Positions 9,201-18,061 of a stretch of 64,000 nucleotides of DNA are shown here, piece by piece (within the stretch, counting starts at the first letter, position 1; the number at the start of each line of letters is the position of its first letter). Below the pieces are notes generated by a model. The model ran no database searches. It saw only the letters and a program-made list of their open reading frames with translations, and was not told where the DNA came from. The DNA is taken from positions 124,001 to 188,000 of the forward strand of contig NZ_FXYA01000214.1 in NCBI RefSeq assembly GCF_900184965.1, written 5' to 3'. This DNA is from Akkermansia muciniphila. Its GTDB lineage: Bacteria > Verrucomicrobiota > Verrucomicrobiia > Verrucomicrobiales > Akkermansiaceae. The position numbers were made by a program, and so were the translations under genes.

Positions 9201-12200
9201 CTCTTTCCGCTGAAGGAGAATTGAGCCTGGATCTTTCCGAATTCGGAACCCTGACAGACGGCATGTCCGTCCTTTCAACTACAGGCCTGTCCAATATATC
9301 TTCCATTAAGGTTTCCTTTGCTGACGGCGTGGCGGGAACCGTCACCGTTTCCGAAAACGGCAAAGACCTTGTTTATACGGCGGGAACCCTCCTCTTGTGG
9401 GCGGGCGGTGAAAGCGGCGTCTGGAGCGCGGAAAATGTCTGGACGGACGACGGCGCCCCAGCCTCGTATGAGGACGGTCTGGCGGTTTCCTTTGCAGACC
9501 AGGCCGGAGTCTCTAACTCTGTTGTACAGCTGGATTCCGAGGTTTCGCCAAGCTCCATGCTTGTCCGCAACTCCACTACCCGTTATGAACTGACGGGGAC
9601 GGGAGAAATTACCAATACGGCCGTCACCAAGGAAGGCACGGGAACGTTGGTCCTCGGCACCTCTTCCATACTCGGCACGGGTACTACTGTGGCTGTGTCG
9701 CAGGGTGTTCTGGCATTCGGTTATGATACGGCCCTTCCCGGCACGGGGGTAACCTGGGAGGCCGGTTCCTTTTTGGGTGCGGCCAATGGAGCGACGGTGA
9801 CGGTGGATTTGGGAACCGTCACTAACCCGGTATTCTCCCTTTCTCCGGATGCCAACTCTTTCATCACTCTGGCGACTCCGTCCGACATCGTTTTCGGCAA
9901 TGCCATTACTGGGGAAGGAACTGTCCGGAAAACCGGCACGGGCTTGCTGAAACTGACGGGGAGCAACTCCGGCCACATCGTGGTGCAGGAGGGCAACCTC
10001 CAGATAGGGAACGGAACCTCATCCATCCGCTGGGGAAGCGCGGGTTCTTCCGTCACCCTGGAAAACGGCACGTCGCTGATTATTGCCGGCAACAGTTCGG
10101 GAACCTCCCACCATACCATCAACTCCGATTTGATTTTGGGAACAAACGCGTCCGACGCCGTTTCCCTGAAATGGGTGGACGCCTCCCAGGCAAGCGCCGC
10201 GGACTATCAGCATAGCTTCACCGGAACCGTTACCGTCAACGGGGCGGTCTCCCTGGTGGGCAGGGACAACTGGGCCAAAGAAATGGGCTTCACCGGAACG
10301 CTCACTGGAGCCGGCTCTCTGACTTACAGCCGCGGAGCGGGCGACGGCAGGTACAATTCCAACGGAAAGCTCATCATCAGCGGAGACGCTTCCGGATTTA
10401 CCGGAATGATCACCATGAATGCTTCCAACGGCTATAGCGCCGGGCTGGATCTGCGCACTTCCATCTCTCAGGGTGGCGTCACCCTGACATCCGGAACGGA
10501 CACGACCGGATTCGCTTTCATGCGCGTGCTGGGGGATGTTGAAATTGCCTCTCTGGACGGAACGGAAAATTCCCAAGTGGGAGCCGTAGGCGGTGCGCGC
10601 ACGCTGACGGTGGGGGCCGGCACGTACAACGGCACGCTCACAGACCGTGGTGTTGCTCTTGGGTACGGAGCCACTTCCATTTCGTATGACGAATCCGGCG
10701 TCCTGTCTCTGACCAAGGTCGGCGAGGAAACGCTGACGCTGGGAGGAACGGTCAGCTACACGGGGCTGACGGATATTCAGGGGGGAACGCTCGCTCTTAC
10801 TGCTTCCGGAGCTACGTCCCTGGGGAATATCACGATGGCGGCCAATACGCGGATGACGACTGCGGGCGCCCTGAACCTGGCGGCCAACTCTACGCTGACA
10901 CTGGATATCAGCTCCGCCCTCGAAGTGGGCGGCGCTTTCGGGGCCGGAACGTTCAATCTTACGCTGAACGGGCTTGAAGGCATTACGGATGCCGGGGAAT
11001 ATACCCTGATTTCCGCCGCCAGCGGTCTTGATGCCGCCAGCGCCGTCTTTAACTGGGCCGGATATACTGGGGACGAAACGCTGATTTATGAACTGGAGCA
11101 GACGGGAACATCCCTCAAGCTGGTAGTGACTTCCGCCGGGGACGTGTGGATCTGGCAGGGAGCGGAAGGAGTGACCTGGAGCGATACGAACACGGGCGCC
11201 ATGTGGGGCATTGAAGGTTCCACGGATACGGCTGCCGGGAAGAATCTGATCTTCAACAGTACCGGGGCGGGAACCGTCACCCTATCCGGAGCGGTGAATC
11301 CTGCTTCCATCACAGTCAACAATGCTGCCGGCAGCGATTATGTCTTCGTTTCCGACGGCACCGGAAAAATCGCCCAGGGAACGCTGACCAAGCGCGGCGA
11401 AGGGAAGCTGGTCCTTAATTTGGACAACACGGGCTGGAACGGGGATATTTCCGTCCAGCAGGGCGAACTGGTAGCCCAGGTCGTCAACTCCCTGGGGTCC
11501 GGCGCCATTACCGTTACGGACGGCATGCTCACGCTGGCTACCGCGGAAGTTCAGCCGGGAATGGGCATGATCAACCTGCAGGGCGGCAGCCTCAATCTGG
11601 CTTCCGGTTCTTTTGCCACGGCGTTTACCGCAGACAACATGACGTGGACGGGCGGTTCCATGACGCTGGGCGAGGAAGTGGCCGCCACCGTCGCCAAGGC
11701 TCTGGCCAATGGAAAAGCCGTGGAATTGGCGGACGGTTCCGTACTGATGGTCAGCGGGGCTAATGATAACTCGGCTCTGAACCTGAATGCCTCCGGTTCC
11801 GGTACCGTTTCCGTGGGACTGGGAACCAGCTATGGGGCCAATGTCCTGAATATGAGCACGGAATTTCAGGGGATCCTGTCCGTGACGTCCGGCTATTTCC
11901 AATTGAATAACGTAACGATGGGGGCGGACGGCATCTTGAAACTTGCGGATTCCAACGTCCGTACGGAATGGAACGGAACAGCCGGAGGAACGTTTGCCAA
12001 TGACGTTGTCTTTACGGGCAACCAGGTCTTTGCCACCAAGGATTTCACCTTCAGCGGCGATTTGAGCGGAACGGCGTTCTCCACCCAGGGCGCGGGCAAT
12101 ATGACCCTGGCGGGCGGCGTCAACCTGGACGGTCAGCTAAAGGTGCACCGCGGCACGGTGACCGTGAATTCCGCCAATGTGACCAAACTGGGGGACAGCA

Positions 12201-15200
12201 TTGACATCCAGAACAACTCCACGCTGGCCTTTGCCCGCGATTTCTCCTACGGAGGCGTCATCAGCGGCACGGCCGGCAGCACGGTATCCGTAAACGCCGG
12301 AACGCTGGAACTCACTGGAGCGAACACCTTCCTGGGCGCACTCTCCATTGCGGGCGGCGCTACGGCGCGTCTGGGTGACGGGAGCGCCTGGGCCGGGTCC
12401 CTCTCCGGAGACGGTTCCCTGGTCATTGACACTGCCGGAGAGATAACGCTGGCGGCCGGCAACACCGGGTTCACCGGTTCCACCACCCTCGCGGGAACGG
12501 GCACCGTTACTTTGGGAGGGGCTGACTCCCTGGGGTCCGGGCGGGTCACCGTCAACGACGGCGTTCTCGATCTGGCTTCCCTGGATGCGGCCAACGTCAT
12601 TCTGATTACGAAGGGCAGCCTGGAAAACGCGGAAGCCAAAACCGCCGGGAATGTGGAAGTAGCCGCTTCCGCCGGAACGCAGGGAGACCTGAATACGATC
12701 AACCTGGGCGGTTTGTCCGGTTCCATGGTCGGCTCCATCGTCATGGAGGATTACTCCCGGCTTACAGGCGTTTCCGGGGCTCTGGACATGACGGGCAAGA
12801 CGGTGACGCTGAAACTGGATTCCGGCAGCCTTACCGCGGGCGGAACAACCGGACAGGGCGTCATTGATGCGGACAGCCTGACGCTCTCCGCCGCCGACAC
12901 AACCATCAACCTCAGCAACCAGGGCGTTCTGGACCTGCTCGCCGCCAACCGGGATTCCACTGACGGCGTAGGGCTTGTACTGACAATGGGAACCCTGGCT
13001 GTGGATAATTTCAAGCAAATCGGATTCTCACCTCTTCTGACTTCTCTCGGTTATACCGTGACGGAAGTCCTGGGTGCGAACGGGACGCTGATGGTCAGCG
13101 GCAATACGGATCTTGTCTATCTGGTGGACACCACCCCCAATTCAGACGACCCCAATATCGGCGATTACGCCGCGCTGGATCCCTACAAGTCCGTCGGTAT
13201 TAATGGCACTACGCTTCATGTGAGCCTGAACGGGGCGCCGGAAGCCTCCCGGAACGGAGACGGCTTGAAAGTCAGCAATCTGGTCGGCAGCGACGGTGCG
13301 CTGGTGGTGACGAATACGGCGGATGATGCGGCCTCCAACCACGTCGTAGTGGATCTGGTTCAGGACGTTGACGCCGGCAGCAACAGCTACGGCGGAACCA
13401 TCAGCGGGGACCATGTGGATTTTGTCAAAAAAGGCGCGGAAACCCTCACCGTGGAGGGCAACTTCACCGGAAATGATTCCAGGCTCACTTCCTCGGAAGG
13501 GAACATCGTCCTGAACGGCGCCGGCAATAGCCTTACTGAGCTGGAACTCGCGGGCGGAGACATAACGCTGGGCGGCCGTGATGACGGCGCGTCCCGCATA
13601 ACTACGGTGGAAACACTGGCTTCCGGCGCGGAAGGGGGAACTCTGGAGCTGGGTAACGGAACCCAGATGGTTCTTACCGGCCAGCAGGCCGGCAGCCATG
13701 TCACGGAGGTGACTATCTCCGGGGACGGTACGCTGACCCTGGGCGGCACGGGCACGGACTCCTCCCTGACATTGGGCAACGGCTCTTCCCTGAATGGTGT
13801 TCTGCTGGACATCCGTGAAGGTTCCGCCCTGTCCGCGGCAACCGGTTCCGTGAACACCGTTTCCGGATTGGCGGGCGGCGGAGCCCTGAAGCTGAGCGGC
13901 GCGGAAATGACGATCAACTCCTCCGCCTCCCATACCTTTACCGGTACGCTGGACGGGGCATCCGGAACGCTCAACGTCAAATCCGGCAACGGAAGCGTCC
14001 AGACTCTCAAGGGTGCGGGCAATGCGGGTTATCTCCTGAATGTGAGTGACGGCGGCGTCCTGACCCTGGCCGGAGCGGCAGGGGAGGGCGGCAATCCCGC
14101 CCAGGCTTCCTATCAGGGGATTACCGTGAACGGCGGCACGCTCAATATCGGCAGTGCGGACGATCCTAAAACCCAGCTGACGCTTGGCTCGGACGGCCTG
14201 AGCGTAACGGGGGACAGCACGGTTGCCATTACCACCTCCGCCACCACGGTGGACGGCCTGGGCAATCCTTTCGTTACTTCCAGCGGCAACATTACGCTGG
14301 GAGACGGGACGGGAGAAGTCACGCTGGTCATGAACAATCTGGATACCCTGGTTTCCGGGAGCGCGGAAACGCTGAATATGGAATTGTTCAAGACGACGGA
14401 CGGCGCGCTGGTGTCCCTGGGCGGCAACGTCACCCTTCAGGACATGATTCTTGGCTCCATGTATGAAAATCTGGAGCTGGCCACCAATGACAGCATGACG
14501 GCCATCATCCTCACCGGCACGGCGCGCACGGAAAACATTTTCCGTAACTCGTCCCTGACGCGGAATGCCTCCACGGGAGCGGACATCCTCTGGAATTCCC
14601 GCTACCACATGGAGGAAGGCTCTGCCTTGCGCGATTTCTATACCTCTGTTCTTCTCTCCCAGAATTCAGGCGACTATTCCGGCGCCGCCCGCAAACTGGC
14701 CGCCGCCGCCGGCAGCACGGTTACCAGCCTGGGCATCGCCCAGCGCGACTCCCTGCGTGACCAGATGGGCTGGATACGCAACCGCGTGGCGCAGATGGGC
14801 GTTAATCCCGCATACGTCCATGAGGACATGCCCTACTTCCATATGTGGATGCAGGGGACAGGGTCCTATGCCAAGCTGGATACCAAGGGCGATGAAAGCG
14901 GCTACGAACTTACTACCTGGGGCGGCACGGTAGGCATGGACGTGGATATCAACGCCCGCTTTACGGCGGGAGCGGCGTTTACGGCCAATTACGGAAGCCT
15001 GACAGCCAATGCTGCGGATACGGCGGATGGAGACCTGGACAGTTACTATGTCAATTTGTTCGTCCGCTACCAGTCCCGCAAATGGTCCCATCTGCTGATC
15101 CTGACGGGCGGCTGGAATGATGCCGCGCTGACGCGCACGGTGAACTATGGTACGGGTTCTTACCAGGCCCACGGCAGTACGACGGGGGCCGGTTTCGGAG

Positions 15201-15685
15201 CCATGTACGAATTGGCGTACGACATCGCTCTCAATGAAGACAGGAGCGTGATTCTCCAGCCTTTATTCAACGCTTCCATTGTGACGACCCGCATGGACGG
15301 TTATCAGGAAAGCGGCTCTGCCGGAAATGCCGGATTGAGGGTGGAAGACCAGGAACTGACTACGGCTGCTGTCGCTGTGGGCGTCCGGCTCTCCGGACTC
15401 ATGGGGGCCAACGTCTTCGGGCGTGAAGCGCTGGGAGAGGTACGGGTGAACGTTTCCCAGGATATGGGAGACCGCCGCGGGCAGGCCAATGTGGGCTTCC
15501 TGGCGGATCCTTCCTATACGCGTCCGGTATATGGCGCCAAGGTTGGAAGCACGGCCTTCCAGATTGGTGCGGGGCTGAGCGTTCCCGTGGGCACCAAGGG
15601 CGTCATTTTCGTGGACGGCAACGCGGATGTCCGCAGCGGTTCCAGCTCCATCAACGGGAGCGTCGGCTACCGCTACAACTTCTAA
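6227..15685 (+). CDS. Giant autotransporter with beta-strand repeats and a C-terminal outer-membrane barrel
   Basis: A 3152-residue surface protein. The ATG at 6227 gives a convincing long signal peptide (KLHLPLNLLAALM through SQSYA, cleaved before ADV); an in-frame ATG at 6128 would place coding sequence inside the inversion site and is not preferred. The passenger is low-complexity, rich in Gly, Ser, Thr and Asn. It has many imperfect autotransporter-type strands such as TKEGTGTLVLG, VVQEGNLQIGN and TKRGEGKLVLNL, and a GGSY/GGGY-rich block at about residues 670-930. The last roughly 280 residues (from about 14840) form an autotransporter barrel ending in GSVGYRYNF with a terminal Phe. The likely role is surface adhesion or host interaction. 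A strong terminator follows. An ON/OFF promoter upstream would fit a phase-varied antigen. Confidence 0.9.
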   Translation: MKLHLPLNLLAALMTSFSGVTLGTATLAGVSGLLMTASQSYAADVAFDGTQVNVAAGGTASYDIGTVTASTTLNFAGAGTATITNLNGTAPEAILTVNRVASGGASLSTLTLNGAGTFNGIISLYSNTTGGSQNNILNLNHAQAAQYATIKLGGHGYTTGASVLKAGVNTSISKLEHNNTAALITGEGTTLTITGNSSSYGGSFGGTVTVDYTGGGTFTLGNSNKGTALTPASSPDATLKISSGTLSLFSGNVTWSQKLVMGDGTTLNVQDGPSVAGSAGYNATSVNSGGFNFSGATTFGSGVNLTSSWGKNVKFSGVLTAASGFSISGGANEYTYYNLLNASNEIGGTIAVTRNFTSLGISSSGSLGNAAVTTSTGSQYVTYYGTAGETADVIGNSITGAGNFVAQSGWVHLSENVALTGTYTVNSGAVLSKVGSINAALAGGRLDAGAGTMTVAGLSGNGVLSASAGTMHFQDAFTVGETMGILANGSGEITGNVTVDGGRLYYTSMDNVGSVLQNVTLTSGLIDFSGFQEFQDLFGSEALVNTSYNLGVDLGSGFTLADVDESLYTISTVDGKTVITFTASGAHETVWDPAWGLEEAPSSATGTLANQQSLSLYGIRPSSMQEGFGSVNAVTGTGDLTGVTLAGGYYNTASNATATQITTGIWTDVLGGNYNLIIGGSYANNWSGSGKWNVTGDVHTQIQGDTSVNWVVGGNYKDGQAAGITGNVYVSVDGNAVIKGSLVGGGTAAHNSVNNLDGSTYVVVRSMQSVTDETISLNSVVRGFIIGGSTYEANSSSRAAITGSTNVTIDLGTASGSFVKSIVGGSYSGGSGAYTIGGDSSVSITAASDAVFTGAVYGGGYGTSGTSTVSGNSSLTLDGGTYTGALYAGGGGARSAVNGDATLTVKKAVFRTGSTLNASEGTVGGTSSLLLGGYGNTADHAISFSNTAVTGFDIVTMFQDSFFTGNLNMTGSSVLALAGGAGTGISVDGTFALSAEGELSLDLSEFGTLTDGMSVLSTTGLSNISSIKVSFADGVAGTVTVSENGKDLVYTAGTLLLWAGGESGVWSAENVWTDDGAPASYEDGLAVSFADQAGVSNSVVQLDSEVSPSSMLVRNSTTRYELTGTGEITNTAVTKEGTGTLVLGTSSILGTGTTVAVSQGVLAFGYDTALPGTGVTWEAGSFLGAANGATVTVDLGTVTNPVFSLSPDANSFITLATPSDIVFGNAITGEGTVRKTGTGLLKLTGSNSGHIVVQEGNLQIGNGTSSIRWGSAGSSVTLENGTSLIIAGNSSGTSHHTINSDLILGTNASDAVSLKWVDASQASAADYQHSFTGTVTVNGAVSLVGRDNWAKEMGFTGTLTGAGSLTYSRGAGDGRYNSNGKLIISGDASGFTGMITMNASNGYSAGLDLRTSISQGGVTLTSGTDTTGFAFMRVLGDVEIASLDGTENSQVGAVGGARTLTVGAGTYNGTLTDRGVALGYGATSISYDESGVLSLTKVGEETLTLGGTVSYTGLTDIQGGTLALTASGATSLGNITMAANTRMTTAGALNLAANSTLTLDISSALEVGGAFGAGTFNLTLNGLEGITDAGEYTLISAASGLDAASAVFNWAGYTGDETLIYELEQTGTSLKLVVTSAGDVWIWQGAEGVTWSDTNTGAMWGIEGSTDTAAGKNLIFNSTGAGTVTLSGAVNPASITVNNAAGSDYVFVSDGTGKIAQGTLTKRGEGKLVLNLDNTGWNGDISVQQGELVAQVVNSLGSGAITVTDGMLTLATAEVQPGMGMINLQGGSLNLASGSFATAFTADNMTWTGGSMTLGEEVAATVAKALANGKAVELADGSVLMVSGANDNSALNLNASGSGTVSVGLGTSYGANVLNMSTEFQGILSVTSGYFQLNNVTMGADGILKLADSNVRTEWNGTAGGTFANDVVFTGNQVFATKDFTFSGDLSGTAFSTQGAGNMTLAGGVNLDGQLKVHRGTVTVNSANVTKLGDSIDIQNNSTLAFARDFSYGGVISGTAGSTVSVNAGTLELTGANTFLGALSIAGGATARLGDGSAWAGSLSGDGSLVIDTAGEITLAAGNTGFTGSTTLAGTGTVTLGGADSLGSGRVTVNDGVLDLASLDAANVILITKGSLENAEAKTAGNVEVAASAGTQGDLNTINLGGLSGSMVGSIVMEDYSRLTGVSGALDMTGKTVTLKLDSGSLTAGGTTGQGVIDADSLTLSAADTTINLSNQGVLDLLAANRDSTDGVGLVLTMGTLAVDNFKQIGFSPLLTSLGYTVTEVLGANGTLMVSGNTDLVYLVDTTPNSDDPNIGDYAALDPYKSVGINGTTLHVSLNGAPEASRNGDGLKVSNLVGSDGALVVTNTADDAASNHVVVDLVQDVDAGSNSYGGTISGDHVDFVKKGAETLTVEGNFTGNDSRLTSSEGNIVLNGAGNSLTELELAGGDITLGGRDDGASRITTVETLASGAEGGTLELGNGTQMVLTGQQAGSHVTEVTISGDGTLTLGGTGTDSSLTLGNGSSLNGVLLDIREGSALSAATGSVNTVSGLAGGGALKLSGAEMTINSSASHTFTGTLDGASGTLNVKSGNGSVQTLKGAGNAGYLLNVSDGGVLTLAGAAGEGGNPAQASYQGITVNGGTLNIGSADDPKTQLTLGSDGLSVTGDSTVAITTSATTVDGLGNPFVTSSGNITLGDGTGEVTLVMNNLDTLVSGSAETLNMELFKTTDGALVSLGGNVTLQDMILGSMYENLELATNDSMTAIILTGTARTENIFRNSSLTRNASTGADILWNSRYHMEEGSALRDFYTSVLLSQNSGDYSGAARKLAAAAGSTVTSLGIAQRDSLRDQMGWIRNRVAQMGVNPAYVHEDMPYFHMWMQGTGSYAKLDTKGDESGYELTTWGGTVGMDVDINARFTAGAAFTANYGSLTANAADTADGDLDSYYVNLFVRYQSRKWSHLLILTGGWNDAALTRTVNYGTGSYQAHGSTTGAGFGAMYELAYDIALNEDRSVILQPLFNASIVTTRMDGYQESGSAGNAGLRVEDQELTTAAVAVGVRLSGLMGANVFGREALGEVRVNVSQDMGDRRGQANVGFLADPSYTRPVYGAKVGSTAFQIGAGLSVPVGTKGVIFVDGNADVRSGSSSINGSVGYRYNF

Positions 15686-15705
15686 AGGAAAAACGTTGGC
15701 AATCG

Positions 15706-15741
15706 AAAAGCCGCTGCGGATGATTCCGCAGCGGCTTTTTT
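15706..15741 (+). terminator. Rho-independent terminator of the autotransporter gene
   Basis: A perfect 15-bp stem (15706-15720 with 15725-15739; core AAAAGCCGCTGCGGA) with TGAT loop, running into a T tract. Its A-rich 5' side could also let it act for the converging OsmC gene. Confidence 0.93.
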
Positions 15742-15800
15742 ATAAACAGGCGGGATTTTGAGGATAACTTCAAGCTTGAGTTTTTGGCCCTGATGGCGGC

Positions 15801-16211
15801 TTACTTCCATTCCCATTCAATGGGCGTTTCCAAATCAGGCCGCAGCGCCTGGCGCACAGGGCAGGACATGGCGGTTTTTTCCAGCATGGCGCGGAGAGGG
15901 TGGCTGCCTTCCAGGGGCATAATGGCCTTGAGTTCAATTTTTTCAATTCCCCTGGATGATTCCGCCGCACGCGCCAGAACGCGCATGCCTTTCAAATCCA
16001 CTCCTTTTCTGGCCGCGACCACGGAAACAAGGCTCATCATGCAGGAGGCGAGCGTGGAGCCGAGCATGACGCCGGGGGAGGGGAATTCTGCGCGGCCTTC
16101 AAAAGAAGCGGGCAGGTCCGTGGCAAAAGTGATGTTGGAAGGAATAAAGGTGGTTTCGCAGCGGAATTGCCCGACATTCTCCGTTTCGGAGGTATAATAA
16201 TGATCAGTCAT
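15801..16211 (-). CDS. OsmC-family protein (putative peroxide-reducing or thiol protein)
   Basis: A 136-residue protein of OsmC/Ohr type length. It has the two conserved cysteines of the family: one in the central helix LGSTLASCMMSLVSVVAARKG and one in MSCPVRQAL near the C-terminus. The family reduces organic hydroperoxides, although many members have no proven substrate. It lies downstream of metX on the same strand with a 152-bp spacer holding a structured element. The closest match is probably the YhfA-like branch, not the true Ohr branch, but this was not tested. Confidence 0.8.
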   Translation of the reverse strand: MTDHYYTSETENVGQFRCETTFIPSNITFATDLPASFEGRAEFPSPGVMLGSTLASCMMSLVSVVAARKGVDLKGMRVLARAAESSRGIEKIELKAIMPLEGSHPLRAMLEKTAMSCPVRQALRPDLETPIEWEWK

Positions 16212-16363
16212 GAAGGTTTGACAGCGGCAACCCCGTCCGGGTTCATCCGAATCAGGTTATTTTCATATGAAAGCGCCGTGTGGTTCCGCGGTGCAGGGAA
16301 CCCGGCCGTTCCTCCATGACATGGTCAATTTTTTCTTTTTACCTTCTCACGGCGGGAAAAAGC
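16212..16363 (-). other. Structured spacer between metX and the OsmC gene, weakly thi-box-like
   Basis: Read on the minus strand, this spacer contains a GGTTCC/GGAACC hairpin followed by AACCTGATTCGG, then a 5-bp stem closing the loop ATGAAC, then GACGGGG. This resembles the 3' half of the TPP riboswitch (ACCTGAT, GGATAAT, CCAGCG, AGGG). The invariant CTGAGA of the 5' half is missing, and thiamine control of an OsmC gene would be unexpected. It may be a degenerate or unrelated structure. Confidence 0.2.
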
Positions 16364-17527
16364 TTACGCCGACCTCTTCGGCTGCTTTGCCGTCAGAATG
16401 CGCCGGATGGGTTCCGCATAAAGCTCCGGCTCCAGCAGGAAGGAATCGTGTCCCTTGGTGGAAGCGATGGTATGGAACTCCGTGGGAATATGGGCGGCTT
16501 CAAGCTGCGCCGCGAAATCCTGCTGTTCCGCCGGGCGGAAACAGCAGTCCGTATCAATGGAAAAGACAAGCGCGGGAATCCCTGCGCGGCGGAAGCCTTC
16601 CAGGGCGGTTTGAAAGGTTCCGTCCGGGGTATGGTCGCGGATGTCGAACTCCGCCCACATATCCGCAATGCGGATATAGGAGTTGGCGTCAAAGCGTTCC
16701 GCGAACTTGGTCCCCTGATGAAGCATGTAGCTTTGCGTGCTGCGGGTGGGGGTCATCCACGTGAGCAGGCCGTATTGGCCACCTACCTCTTTTCTGGCGC
16801 GCTGTTCCAGCCCCTCCTGGTAAACAAATGATTTGTGGCCGATGATGCGGGCGAACGCCAGCCCTTTTTTGGGCGCCGGCCCCCGGTAATAATCTCCGCC
16901 CTGGAAATCCGGGTCAAGCTCAATAGCCAGGATTTGTTCGAACAGGGACAGGCGGTGTTCAATGGAAGCCCGGTAACCGGAACCGATGGAAATGAAGCTC
17001 CGTACCCGTTCCGGGAACTGGCACGCGAAGCTGAGGGCGATCAAGCCGCCCACGGAGGGACCCATAAGATGAACGCGTTCTATGCCCAGGCTGTCCAGCA
17101 GAAGGGCCTGGAAGCGCGCCTGGTCTGCGACCTCCACATGCGGGAAGCGGGAGCCGTAGGGCTGGCCGTCCGCAGGGCATGGGGTAGCGGGGCCTGTGGT
17201 GCCGTAGCATCCTCCCAGGTAATTGGCGCAGATAATGCAGAAGCGGTCCGTGTCCAGCGGCTTGCCGGGGCCGATGATGCTGTTCCACCAGCCTTCGTGG
17301 TTTTCCGGTTTCCAGAGGGAGCCGGTGCCCGGGACTTCCGGATTGTAGCCGTAGGCGTGCTGACTGCCGGAAAGGGCATGGAACAGCAGGATGGCGTTGT
17401 CTTTTTCCGGCGTCAGGCTTCCGTACTGTTCATAGGCGACGCATACCTTGTCCAGTGTAGCTCCATTCCTCAGGGAGAATGAATTGGACAGATGCAGGAA
17501 TTTGGTTTGGACGGCAGGAGGCTGCAT
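16364..17527 (-). CDS. metX: Homoserine O-acetyltransferase
   Basis: A 387-residue alpha/beta hydrolase that activates homoserine for methionine synthesis. It carries the family's FHALSGSQHAYG and WWNSIIGPGKPLDT segments, the nucleophile elbow MGPSVGG (usually GGSMGG), the acid FSIDTDCCFRP and the catalytic His in TKGHDSFLL. The serine elbow is slightly unusual but retains G-x-S-x-G. Whether acetyl-CoA or succinyl-CoA is the donor cannot be decided by eye. It is a single gene, separated from rpmJ by a terminator. Confidence 0.92.
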   Translation of the reverse strand: MQPPAVQTKFLHLSNSFSLRNGATLDKVCVAYEQYGSLTPEKDNAILLFHALSGSQHAYGYNPEVPGTGSLWKPENHEGWWNSIIGPGKPLDTDRFCIICANYLGGCYGTTGPATPCPADGQPYGSRFPHVEVADQARFQALLLDSLGIERVHLMGPSVGGLIALSFACQFPERVRSFISIGSGYRASIEHRLSLFEQILAIELDPDFQGGDYYRGPAPKKGLAFARIIGHKSFVYQEGLEQRARKEVGGQYGLLTWMTPTRSTQSYMLHQGTKFAERFDANSYIRIADMWAEFDIRDHTPDGTFQTALEGFRRAGIPALVFSIDTDCCFRPAEQQDFAAQLEAAHIPTEFHTIASTKGHDSFLLEPELYAEPIRRILTAKQPKRSA

Positions 17528-17553
17528 GGTTGTACGGAAAGATGCTTGGTCAG

Positions 17554-17590
17554 CAAAAAAAGACCGGCACCCGGCGGGCGGCGGTCTTCT
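17554..17590 (-). terminator. Terminator after rpmJ (minus strand)
   Basis: Read on the minus strand, AAGACCG and CGGTCTT (17582-17588 with 17560-17566) form a stem with a GC-rich loop, followed by a run of seven T. It separates rpmJ from metX. Confidence 0.8.
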
Positions 17591-17614
17591 TGAAATCTGT
17601 GCTGGGCCAGGGAA

Positions 17615-17779
17615 TTACTTGACGCCCTTTTTGGAAAGGCGCGTACCTGCCGTAGCGCCCTGGCGGGCCTTGAACTTGGGATTGCTCTTGCAGATCACAT
17701 ACAGCGTGCCCTTGCGCTTCACGATTTGGCAGTCTGCGTGGCGGCGCTTCATAGAGGCTAAGGAAGAAAGAACTTTCAT
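17615..17779 (-). CDS. rpmJ: Ribosomal protein bL36 with C-terminal extension
   Basis: 54 residues. The first 40 are bL36 ([21 protein letters not shown], then [15 protein letters not shown]). The start at 17779 is fixed by this MKVLSS opening; the frame is open upstream but that stretch is not coding-like. The first zinc-ligand Cys pair is absent (RRHADC in place of CxxC), so this is the zinc-independent C-minus form. It carries an extra 13-residue basic tail, [14 protein letters not shown]. It is isolated from other ribosomal genes. Confidence 0.93.
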   Translation of the reverse strand: MKVLSSLASMKRRHADCQIVKRKGTLYVICKSNPKFKARQGATAGTRLSKKGVK

Positions 17780-18061
17780 GGTGTATAACTCCGGTTTGGT
17801 GTTCGGTTCGGGAGACGGAATATACCGATTAGTTAAGAATTGTAAAGTCATTTCTTTGCCAAAAGTAAGATGCGGTCTCCTCGGGGATGCTTTTGTGAGG
17901 AATATGCCGTGGGCATGGATGGCTTTGAATTCCGGTCCGGCGGAACAATTTTGAGAAGACATGATTTATCCGAAAAGATAAAGTGCGGGAATGGGGGCAG
18001 TCGGGGAATAAAGGGTTTGTGGACCGGAAGGGATTCGTATAACATCTTTTCCGGTTTCCTT

